DNA of 64,000 nucleotides. Source: an uncultured Paracoccaceae bacterium. Its GTDB lineage: Bacteria > Pseudomonadota > Alphaproteobacteria > Rhodobacterales > Rhodobacteraceae. The stretch is from the NCBI GenBank assembly GCA_937872465.1, contig CALMSR010000039.1:203039-267038 (forward strand), given 5' to 3'. Shown one piece after another: positions 57,251-64,000 of this stretch; position 1 is the first letter of the stretch; each line of letters opens with the position of its first letter. A model generated the notes under the pieces. The model did no database searches. It had not been told where the DNA came from and saw only the letters and a program-made list of their open reading frames with translations. Both the position numbers and the translations under genes were made by a program.

Positions 57251-59839
57251 CTATCCCCCGGCGCCCGCGGAGGAGCTCTTCTTCGCCGCCGGCTTCTTCT
57301 TCGCCGCGGCGGTCTTTGCCGGCGCCCGCTTCGTCGGCGCGGCCCGCTTCGCCGGCTTCCGCGCCGCGATCAGCGCGACCGCCTGCTCGAGCGTCACGTC
57401 CTCGGGCGTGATGCCATCGGGCAGGGTTGCGTTGGTCTTCTCCCATTTCACATAGGGACCGTACCGGCCGTCATAGACGCCGACCGCCCCGCCGTCGGGA
57501 TGCTCGCCGAGCTCGCGGATCGGCTTGGCCGCCGCCCGGCCGCCGCCGCGCGCGGCCTTCTGCGCCAGCACCTCCATCGCCCGGTTCATGCCGATGGTCA
57601 GCACCTCCTCGGGATCCTTGAGGCTGGCATAGGTCTTGCCGTGGCGCACATAGGGCCCGAAGCGGCCGATCGAGGCCTCCACCGTCTCGCCGTCCTCGGG
57701 ATGCTGGCCGATCCGCCGCGGCAGCGACAGGAGCTCCAGCGCCCGCGCTAGGTCGACGGCCGCGGCATCCATGCCCTTCGGGATCGACGCGCGCTTCGGC
57801 TTCGGCGTCTCCTCGCTCGCCTCCCCGAGCTGCACATAGAGCCCGTAGGGACCGACGCGCAGGCTCACCGGCAGGCCGTCGTCGTCATGCCCGAGCAGCT
57901 TGCCGTCCGGGCCGGCGGCATCCCCGCCCTCCACCTCGCCGGCGAGCGGGCGGGTGTAGCGGCACTCGGGATAGTTCGAGCAACCGATGAAGGCGCCGCC
58001 GCGGCGCGAGGTCTTGAGGCTGAGGAGCCCGTTGCCGCAGACCTTGCAGCGGCGCGGCTCGGGGTCCTCCGGAGTGGCGGGGAAGAGATGCGGCTCGAGC
58101 ACCTCGTTGATCTTCTCGATCACTTCGGTGATGCGCAGATCGGCGGTCTCGCCGAGCGCGGCGGAGAAATCCTTCCAGAACCGGGCGAGCAACGCCTGCC
58201 ACTGCTCGTCGCCGGTGGTCACGCGGTCGAGGTCGCTCTCGAGATCGGCGGTGAAATTGTAGTCGAGATAGCGGCTGAAGTAGTTCTCGAGGAAGGCCGT
58301 CACCAGCCGGCCCTTGTCCTGCGGGAAGAGCCGGTTCGCCTCCTTGCGCACATAGTCGCGCTCCTGGATCGTCGAGACGATCGAGGCATAGGTCGAGGGC
58401 CGGCCGATGCCGAGCTCCTCCATGCGCTTGACCAGCGTCGCCTCGGTGTAGCGCGGCGGGGCCTGGGTGAAATGCTGCTCCGGCGTCACGGAGCGCTTCG
58501 CCGCCGCCTCGCCGCTGACGATCCTGGGCAGGCGCCGGTCGTCATCGCCCTCGGCCTCGAGATCGACATCGTCGCGGCCCTCGAAATAGACCTTGAGGAA
58601 ACCGTCGAAGGTGACGACCTGCCCGGTCGCGCGCAGGCCCACGCGCCCGGCGTCGTCGGCGATCTCCACCGTGGTGCGCTCGAATCGCGCGGCCTCCATC
58701 TGGCTGGCGATCGAGCGCTTCCAGATCAGGTCGTAGAGCTTGCGCTGGTCCGGCTCCAGCCGCGCCAGCCGGTCCGGGGACTGGGCCATGTCGGTGGGCC
58801 GGATGCATTCATGGGCTTCCTGGGCGTTCTTGGCCTTGTTCTTGTACATGCGCGGCGATTTCGGCAGGTAGCTCTCGCCGTAGCGGTCCTTGATGGCGTC
58901 GCGCGCGGCCATCACCGCTTCCGGCGCCATGTCGATGCCGTCGGTGCGCATGTAGGTGATATGGCCCGCCTCGTAGAGCCGCTGCGCCGCGGACATGGTC
59001 TGGCGCGCGCCGAAGCCGAACTTGCGGCTCGCCTCCTGCTGCAGCGTCGAGGTCATGAAGGGCGCCGAGGGGTTGCGGCTCGCGGGCTTCGCCTCCACGG
59101 CGCGCACGACCAGATCCCGCGCCTCGATCGCCGCCACCGCGGCTTCGGCCCCGGCCCGGTCGGCGAGGTCGAACTTGTCGAGCTTCGCACCGTCGAGCGA
59201 GACGAGCCGCGCCTCGAATTCGTCGCCCCGCGGCGTGGCCAGCAGCGCCTTGACCGTCCAGTATTCGCGGGCGCGGAACGCCTCGATCTCCATCTCGCGC
59301 TCGACGATCAGCCGCAGCGCCACGGATTGCACGCGGCCCGCCGACTTGGCGCCCGGCAGCTTGCGCCAGAGCACGGGGCTGAGATTGAAGCCCACGAGAT
59401 AATCGAGCGCGCGCCGGGCGAGATAGGCATCCACCAGTTCCATGTCGATCTGGCGCGGGGCCTGCATCGCCGTCGTCACGGCGTTCTTCGTGATCGCGTT
59501 GAAGACGACGCGCTCGACCTTGGTGTCCTTCTTCACCGCCTTGCGCTTGGTGAGCGCCTCGAGCAGATGCCACGAGATCGCCTCGCCCTCGCGGTCGGGG
59601 TCGGTGGCGAGGATCAGCCGGCCGTCGGATTTCAGCGCCTCGGCGATGGCGCGGACATGCTTCTGGCTTTCCGGCGCGACCTCCCAGAGCATCTCGAAGT
59701 TCCGGTCGGGATCGACCGACCCATCCTTGGCCGGCAGGTCGCGCACATGGCCATAGGAGGCCAGAACCGTATAGTCCGGGCCGAGATACTTGTTGATTGT
59801 CTTCGCCTTGGCGGGCGATTCTACGACGACGACGGCCAT
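57251..59839 (-). CDS. topA: DNA topoisomerase I
   Basis: An 862-residue type IA topoisomerase. The Toprim domain starts at the N-terminus (VVVESPAKAKTINKYLG; ATDPDREGEAISWHL near 78-92). The catalytic Tyr296 is in AGHITYMRTDG. After the core come a four-cysteine zinc finger (CKVCGNGLL ... GCSNYPEC, about 610-640) and alphaproteobacterial C-terminal repeats (YVQLGE, YVRHGKTYASL, YVKWEKTNATLPDGI), then a Lys/Ala-rich tail. It relaxes negative supercoils and is essential. In many Rhodobacterales dprA precedes it directly; here two other genes lie between. Confidence 0.97.
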   Translation of the reverse strand: MAVVVVESPAKAKTINKYLGPDYTVLASYGHVRDLPAKDGSVDPDRNFEMLWEVAPESQKHVRAIAEALKSDGRLILATDPDREGEAISWHLLEALTKRKAVKKDTKVERVVFNAITKNAVTTAMQAPRQIDMELVDAYLARRALDYLVGFNLSPVLWRKLPGAKSAGRVQSVALRLIVEREMEIEAFRAREYWTVKALLATPRGDEFEARLVSLDGAKLDKFDLADRAGAEAAVAAIEARDLVVRAVEAKPASRNPSAPFMTSTLQQEASRKFGFGARQTMSAAQRLYEAGHITYMRTDGIDMAPEAVMAARDAIKDRYGESYLPKSPRMYKNKAKNAQEAHECIRPTDMAQSPDRLARLEPDQRKLYDLIWKRSIASQMEAARFERTTVEIADDAGRVGLRATGQVVTFDGFLKVYFEGRDDVDLEAEGDDDRRLPRIVSGEAAAKRSVTPEQHFTQAPPRYTEATLVKRMEELGIGRPSTYASIVSTIQERDYVRKEANRLFPQDKGRLVTAFLENYFSRYLDYNFTADLESDLDRVTTGDEQWQALLARFWKDFSAALGETADLRITEVIEKINEVLEPHLFPATPEDPEPRRCKVCGNGLLSLKTSRRGGAFIGCSNYPECRYTRPLAGEVEGGDAAGPDGKLLGHDDDGLPVSLRVGPYGLYVQLGEASEETPKPKRASIPKGMDAAAVDLARALELLSLPRRIGQHPEDGETVEASIGRFGPYVRHGKTYASLKDPEEVLTIGMNRAMEVLAQKAARGGGRAAAKPIRELGEHPDGGAVGVYDGRYGPYVKWEKTNATLPDGITPEDVTLEQAVALIAARKPAKRAAPTKRAPAKTAAAKKKPAAKKSSSAGAGG

Positions 59840-60058
59840 CGGGCTACTCCTTCGGCGACGCTGCGGATCGCCGGAACCCCGGCTAGATGTGCGCCGGCGC
59901 GGCGGATGTCAATCGACGTGACCCGCAGGCTCCCCCGTCCCGAAGGCCCGCAGGGCGGCGATTCGGGGCGGATCCCCGCGATGATCCGGTGTAGGCTGGC
60001 GCCAGAGGCCGGGGGCGGCGTCACCCCGCCGGCGGGCGTCAGGGGAGGGGTCCCGGTC

Positions 60059-61150
60059 ATGTGCTGTCCCGTCCGTCGCGATTCGCGGCTCTGCATCGTG
60101 CCGCCGCATATGCTGCGGGTGCTGGAGATGCGCGGCGACCGCAAGACCGCGGCGATGGCCCGCCGCCTGCTCGACCAGAGCTGCAGGATCCGCGACGACC
60201 GCGCGGCGATCGCCGCGCGGCCGATGCTGGCCGAGGGCGGCGACGCGCCCGGCTTCGTCGCCGAGGGCTATCTCGGCGCCGCGGCGGCGCGCGGGCTCCT
60301 GCGCGAGATCCACGACGGCGAAAGCAGGGCCGCGCTGCCGGGCAGGCTGGTCCGCGCCGAGGGCGATCCGCCCACGGGCGACGCCAGCGCCGACGGCGCC
60401 TATGACGGCGCCGGGGCGGTCTACGACCTCTATTTCGAGGAATTCGGCCGCAATTCGCTCGACGGCGCCGGCATGACGCTGATCGCGACCGTGCATCACC
60501 GGCGCAACTTCAACAACGCCTTCTGGGACGGCCGCCAGATGGCCTATGGCGACGGCGGCGGGGAGATCTTCCGGACCTTCATCGAGACCTCGGTCATCGG
60601 CCACGAAATGTCGCACGGCGTGGTGCAGTTCTCCGGCGGGCTGGTCTACGAGGGCCAGTCGGGCGCGCTCAACGAGAGCTTCGCCGACGTCTTCGGCGCC
60701 CAGACCCGGCAGCGGCTGGAGGGAACCGGGGCCTGCGAGAGCGACTGGCTGATCGGCAAGGGGATCCTCGGCCCCGGGATCAAGGGCGTCGCCCTGCGCT
60801 CGATGAAGATGCCGGGCACCGCCTATTCCGACGCGCTTCTGGGGCAGGATCCGCAGCCCTATCACATGGATTTCTATGTCAATACCACCGAGGACAACGG
60901 CGGCGTCCATGTGAATTCCGGCATCCCCAACCACGCCTTCTATCTCTATTGCATGTATCTGGGCGGCAATTCCTGGGGCGTGCCGGGGCAGGTGTGGTAC
61001 GATGCGCTGCGGCGGCTGAACAATCCCTATGCCAGCTTCCACGACTGGGCGACGCAGACCGTGCAGAGCGCGGTGCAACTCCACGGCGTAGGGAGCCGCG
61101 AGGTTCTGGCGCTCCGGCGGGCCTGGACGCTGGTCGGGCTCGCGATCTGA
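60059..61150 (+). CDS. M4-family metalloprotease, protealysin-like
   Basis: A 363-residue thermolysin-family protease. The zinc site is complete: HEMSH (about 182-186) and the third ligand Glu in GALNESFADVFG (about 203-214). The catalytic His-bearing segment DNGGVHVNSGIPNHAF lies near 281. It has no signal peptide; the short precursor (residues 1-50) carries CIVPPHML, like the protealysin group, whose members act inside cells or leave by unknown routes. The next gene encodes its probable inhibitor. Transcribed opposite to topA and dprA. Confidence 0.93.
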   Translation: MCCPVRRDSRLCIVPPHMLRVLEMRGDRKTAAMARRLLDQSCRIRDDRAAIAARPMLAEGGDAPGFVAEGYLGAAAARGLLREIHDGESRAALPGRLVRAEGDPPTGDASADGAYDGAGAVYDLYFEEFGRNSLDGAGMTLIATVHHRRNFNNAFWDGRQMAYGDGGGEIFRTFIETSVIGHEMSHGVVQFSGGLVYEGQSGALNESFADVFGAQTRQRLEGTGACESDWLIGKGILGPGIKGVALRSMKMPGTAYSDALLGQDPQPYHMDFYVNTTEDNGGVHVNSGIPNHAFYLYCMYLGGNSWGVPGQVWYDALRRLNNPYASFHDWATQTVQSAVQLHGVGSREVLALRRAWTLVGLAI

Positions 61151-61182
61151 GGATGGGCGGAATTGCGGCGGGGTGTCTCGCG

Positions 61183-61485
61183 ATGATGATCACGATCACG
61201 ACGAGCGGCGGGATCGGCGGCTTCGGGCTGGCGCGCAAGGCCGAGGTCGCCGTCGACGAGCTTCCCGAGCCGCTGCACAGCGAGACCTGCGCGCGGCTCG
61301 ACCCCGCGGCGCTCGCGGGGCTTCGGGCCGGTTCGGCGCCCAGGGGAGCCGACCGGATCGTCTATCACATCGTGGTCGTGGAGCAGGGGGCGGCGCCCAG
61401 CACCTTCGACCTGCCCGAGACCGTCCTGCCCGGACCCACGCTCGACCTGATCGACGAACTGCTCGACTTCGTGTCGAAGCGCTGA
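61183..61485 (+). CDS. Emfourin-like inhibitor of the M4 protease
   Basis: A 100-residue protein starting MMITITTSGGIGGFGLARKAEV, then ADRIVYHIVVVE and the end FDLPETVLPGPTLDLIDELLDFV. This matches emfourin, the slow-binding inhibitor encoded after protealysin in Serratia (about 110 residues, same TTSGG start). ATG 61183 is chosen on homology; the in-frame ATG 61153, two bases after the protease stop, would add ten residues. Close linkage suggests the pair is co-transcribed and the protease is held inactive in the cytoplasm. Confidence 0.87.
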   Translation: MMITITTSGGIGGFGLARKAEVAVDELPEPLHSETCARLDPAALAGLRAGSAPRGADRIVYHIVVVEQGAAPSTFDLPETVLPGPTLDLIDELLDFVSKR

Positions 61486-61762
61486 CCGGCCGGCTGAGAC
61501 AGGTTCCGATCGAATACCGCGAGAAGCACGGGGCAGCGGCCGCCCGCGGTGGGCGCGGAAGCGCCCGCGTCGTGGCTGAGGCACACCTTTGGCATGACGG
61601 GGGCGGGCGGGCGCTGCCCGTGCTGACGCACGGGCCGGAATTGCGGGGGCGTTGCACGCCAAACCATCGTGGCGCGCAGGATCGGAGATCAGGTGCAGCG
61701 CATTTGATGCAGCCGTCGAATTCGTCCGCCGCCGCTTCCCAATCGTTTCAAGAGGAAACCGT

Positions 61763-62920
61763 TCAGCCGGGAACACGCGAGACGAGGCCGCCCGGATGCC
61801 GCTGCACGAGCCCGGCGAGTTCCAGGTCGATCAGCGCCGCGGCGAGGGCGGCCGCCGGGCAGCCCAGTTCGCGGATCAGCAGATCCTCGGCCACCGGTGC
61901 CGGGCCGAGCAGGTCGAGCAGCCGGCCTTCGGATCCCGCCGGCGCCGCCGCCGGCGCTTCCTCGCGCCTGGGCGCGGCGGCGGGCAGGGCGGTGCCGCCC
62001 GCCGCGGCCAGCGCCTCGGCCACGTCCGCGGCATCGCGCACCAGCGTCGCGCCGTCGCGGATCAGCGCGTTGCAGCCGCCGGCGCGCGGGTCCATCGGGC
62101 TGCCGGGCACCGCCATGACCTCGCGGCCCTGGTCGAGCGCGTTGCGCGCGGTGATGAGGCTGCCCGAGCGCAGCGCGCCCTCCACCACCACGATGCCTTC
62201 GGCGAGGCCCGAGACGATGCGGTTCCGGCGGGGGAAGTCCTGCGGGCGCGGGGCATGGCCGATCGGCATTTCCGACAGCCGCAGCCCCGATTCTGCGATG
62301 CTCGCGGCCAGGCCGCCGTTCTCGGCCGGATAGACCACGTCGACGCCGCCGGCCTGCACCGCGATCGTCCCGGTGGCCAGTGCCGCGCGATGCGCCGCGG
62401 CGTCGATGCCGCGGGCGAGCCCGGAGACGATGGCGAAGCCCATGCCCCCGAGATCCGTCGCCAGCCGCGCCGCCATCCGGCAGCCCAGCGCCGAGGCGTT
62501 GCGCGCGCCCACGAGCGCCACCGACCGCTGCCCGCACAGCTCTTCCGATCCCATGGCCCAGAGAAAGGGCGGCGGATCGGCGATCGTCGCAAGCAATGCC
62601 GGATAGCCCGGCCCGCCCAGCAGCAGCGGCGCGGCGCCGGCGGCCGCCGCGGCCCGCCATTCCGCCTCGACCTCGGAGCGGGACGCGGGGGCATAGTCCC
62701 GCACCCCCGATTCCGCCGCGATCGCCGGCAGGGCGTCCAGCGCGCCGCGGGCGGATCCGAACTGGCGGATCAGCCGGATGAAGGTGGCCGGGCCGACGCG
62801 GCGCGAGCGGATCAGCCGCAGCCAGTCGAGACGGCCCTCCTCGGACCGCGGCAGCGCCCCGGGCGGGATCTTGGCCGAACGCGGCGGGCTGCTGTCGGTC
62901 ACGGACGATCTCCTCGCCAC
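61763..62920 (-). CDS. dprA: DNA-processing protein DprA
   Basis: A 385-residue DprA. An N-terminal SAM/HhH-like part precedes the Rossmann core with SVALVGARNASALGCRMA and GFAIVSGLARGIDAAAHRAAL (about 150-200), then QGREVMAVPGSPMDPRAGGCNALIRDGA, the DprA signature. The C-terminus is the DML1-like winged helix (LLDLLGPAPVAEDLLIRELG). It loads RecA on incoming single-strand DNA during transformation. Confidence 0.95.
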   Translation of the reverse strand: MARRSSVTDSSPPRSAKIPPGALPRSEEGRLDWLRLIRSRRVGPATFIRLIRQFGSARGALDALPAIAAESGVRDYAPASRSEVEAEWRAAAAAGAAPLLLGGPGYPALLATIADPPPFLWAMGSEELCGQRSVALVGARNASALGCRMAARLATDLGGMGFAIVSGLARGIDAAAHRAALATGTIAVQAGGVDVVYPAENGGLAASIAESGLRLSEMPIGHAPRPQDFPRRNRIVSGLAEGIVVVEGALRSGSLITARNALDQGREVMAVPGSPMDPRAGGCNALIRDGATLVRDAADVAEALAAAGGTALPAAAPRREEAPAAAPAGSEGRLLDLLGPAPVAEDLLIRELGCPAAALAAALIDLELAGLVQRHPGGLVSRVPG

Positions 62921-63477
62921 GAATGGCAGGGAGAATGGTTAACCCGGGCTTAAGACCAACGGCCCACAAGAGCGACACATCCCGCCCCGCCCCGACGGTC
63001 GCCTGCCCGATCGACCCGCGCCGGCCCTGCCGGGGGCCGGCGCGCATGCGCGCGCCGTCCAGGGCCGCCCCGCCCCGATCCCCGACCGAATGGATTGCGG
63101 CACCACCCTCGCCCTGCGACTCGCGCCTCCGGGGCATGTCCTGCGGGTCACGCAGGGCGCGGCCGCTTACCCTTCTGCCCGGCCAGAACAACGGTCAGGC
63201 GCGATGGCCGCTGGTAATAGCCCCGGCCTTGCCTCCGCCCGCTCCATCGCCCGCCCGGGGCGCGGCCGGCCGGGACTGCGACGACCCGCGAACTTGCGGT
63301 CCCGAGTGTGTGATCGCGACAACAGGCGCGACGCCATTCGCCGCCGCTGTCCCGGTTCGCGAGCGATGCCCTTGCGCTACGCGGCCCGCGAGTATCCATT
63401 GGTGGCGCCTTGGCTGGTCTGGAGGCGCCGCGCGCGGGCCAGGATCCCGAGGCGGTTTGACGGAGGGTGCGGGGAAG
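62921..63477. other. Intergenic region; no gene supported
   Basis: These 557 bases separate dprA from the plus-strand repeat-protein gene. Several open frames exist but all have the Arg/Pro/Ala composition of non-coding GC-rich DNA. It should hold promoters for both divergent genes; GGAGGGTGCGGGGAAG before 63478 is the probable ribosome-binding region. Confidence 0.5.
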
Positions 63478-64000
63478 ATGATCGGAGATCGGCGTCCGAC
63501 CGGCGGCAATTCCGCCATGATGGGCCTCGGCCCGTTGCTCGCAGGCACAGCGCTTGCCGCCTTCGCACCCGTGGCCGAGGCCGCGCCGCCGGCCGGCAGC
63601 TGCCTGGTCGAGAAGGTCAACAAGAACGGCCAGTCGATCGGCAACCCCTCCTGTCCCGATCGCGGCAGCCTGAGCCGGCTTGCGGGAGACAAGAGCCGCC
63701 AGTTCTTCCTGGTGCGCAGCACGCGCGCCCCGGACGGCACATTCTCGCTTCAGTCGACCAACGGGCAGTTCGACACCGGCCAATTTGTCCTCGACGACGG
63801 CCGACTGCGCATGTTCGTCTCCAACGCATCCGGTCAGGAACCCCACGAGCTGTACAATTTCGACGCCGACGACGGTGACGGCGGCGACGGTGGCGGCGGC
63901 GACGGTGACGGCGGCGACGGTGGCGGCGGCGACGGTGGCGGCGGAGACGGTGGCGGCGGAGACGGTGGCGGCGGAGACGGTGGCGGCGGAGACGGTGGCG
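63478..64000 (+). CDS. Secreted protein with Gly-Asp repeats (partial, runs off window end)
   Basis: The frame from ATG 63478 stays open to the end, giving 174 residues. A signal peptide or anchor is seen (MGLGPLLAGTALAAFAPVAEAAPPA, residues 15-39). A compact domain follows with two Cys (GSCLVEKVNKNGQSIGNPSCPDRG) and beta-rich sequence (QFFLVRSTRAPDGTFSLQST, FVLDDGRLRMFVSNASG). From residue 132 it becomes a run of GDGGG-type repeats. Gly-Asp repeats may bind calcium or form a flexible linker. No family recognised. Confidence 0.75.
   Translation, partial: MIGDRRPTGGNSAMMGLGPLLAGTALAAFAPVAEAAPPAGSCLVEKVNKNGQSIGNPSCPDRGSLSRLAGDKSRQFFLVRSTRAPDGTFSLQSTNGQFDTGQFVLDDGRLRMFVSNASGQEPHELYNFDADDGDGGDGGGGDGDGGDGGGGDGGGGDGGGGDGGGGDGGGGDGG
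63871..64000 (+). repeat. Tandem 15-bp repeats encoding Gly-Gly-Gly-Gly-Asp
   Basis: Units of GACGGTGGCGGCGGA or close variants repeat at least eight times to the window end. Early copies vary (GGC/GGA, GGT/GAC) while later ones are identical, suggesting recent expansion at the 3' side. The total length is unknown because the window ends inside the array. Confidence 0.92.

Noticed and set aside
63148..63846. Minus-strand open frames across the intergenic region and the repeat-protein gene
   Set aside because: No ribosome-binding site or recognisable motif, and shadow-like composition; the plus-strand frame has a signal peptide and repeats.
1..64000. CRISPR array
   Set aside because: No regularly spaced repeats of 25-40 bases with unique spacers were seen; only short tandem repeats occur.

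Overview
The window is a GC-rich chromosomal fragment from an alphaproteobacterium, most likely a member of the Rhodobacterales. That placement is inference from base composition, from phage gene families typical of that order (DUF2460, DUF2163, NlpC/P60 and TIM-barrel tail genes of the gene-transfer-agent type), from adjacent dprA and topA, and from TRAP and TctABC uptake systems. No rRNA or other decisive marker is present.

Positions 1 to about 37,250 are the right-hand part of a prophage whose left end lies outside the window. Read rightward it holds tail genes (1-8434), head and packaging genes (9178-17226), a short plus-strand cluster (17329-19117), two DNA methyltransferases (19166-21119), a replication and recombination operon on the minus strand (21709-31508), a cargo segment and a tyrosine integrase (36026-37117). 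The head resembles phage lambda: gpA-type terminase, gpB portal, gpC protease with a nested Nu3-like scaffold, gpD and gpE. The distal tail has the gene order of the Rhodobacter gene transfer agent. A -1 frameshift cassette joins two tail-chaperone frames in front of the tape-measure gene. An exported ankyrin-repeat protein sits as a reversed 'moron' gene inside the late operon. No lysis genes or CI-type repressor are visible; they may lie to the left.

The cargo segment (31,620-35,400) contains the most promising candidate for an undescribed system. It is a tightly overlapped pair made of a large QueC-like PP-loop enzyme carrying a C-terminal winged helix and an unrecognised helical partner. 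The pair has its own intrinsic terminator and a set of short direct repeats, and lies where temperate phages often carry defence genes. A frameshifted NAD-binding oxidoreductase gene lies beside it. A degenerate 5' remnant of glyA lies just past the integrase.

From 37.4 to 42.8 kb comes host DNA: an agmatinase-family ureohydrolase with a TRAP transporter (DctM, DctQ, DctP), a divergent LysR regulator and tRNA-Gln. From 42.8 to 44.5 kb is a graveyard of transposase pieces from several IS families and a TpsB outer-membrane transporter fragment.

From 44.5 to 55.4 kb is a citrate (tricarboxylate) region: tctA, tctB and tctC on one strand, a divergent TctDE-type two-component pair with a third periplasmic binding protein, an acyl-CoA thioesterase and a two-subunit ATP-citrate-lyase-like enzyme. 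Nearly identical pairs of CTGTC half-sites spaced 11 bp apart lie upstream of both tctC and the lyase operon, suggesting that one response regulator controls uptake and cleavage. The last part holds a cytochrome P450, topA, a protealysin-like M4 protease with its probable emfourin-type inhibitor, dprA, and the start of a secreted protein with glycine-aspartate repeats that runs off the end.
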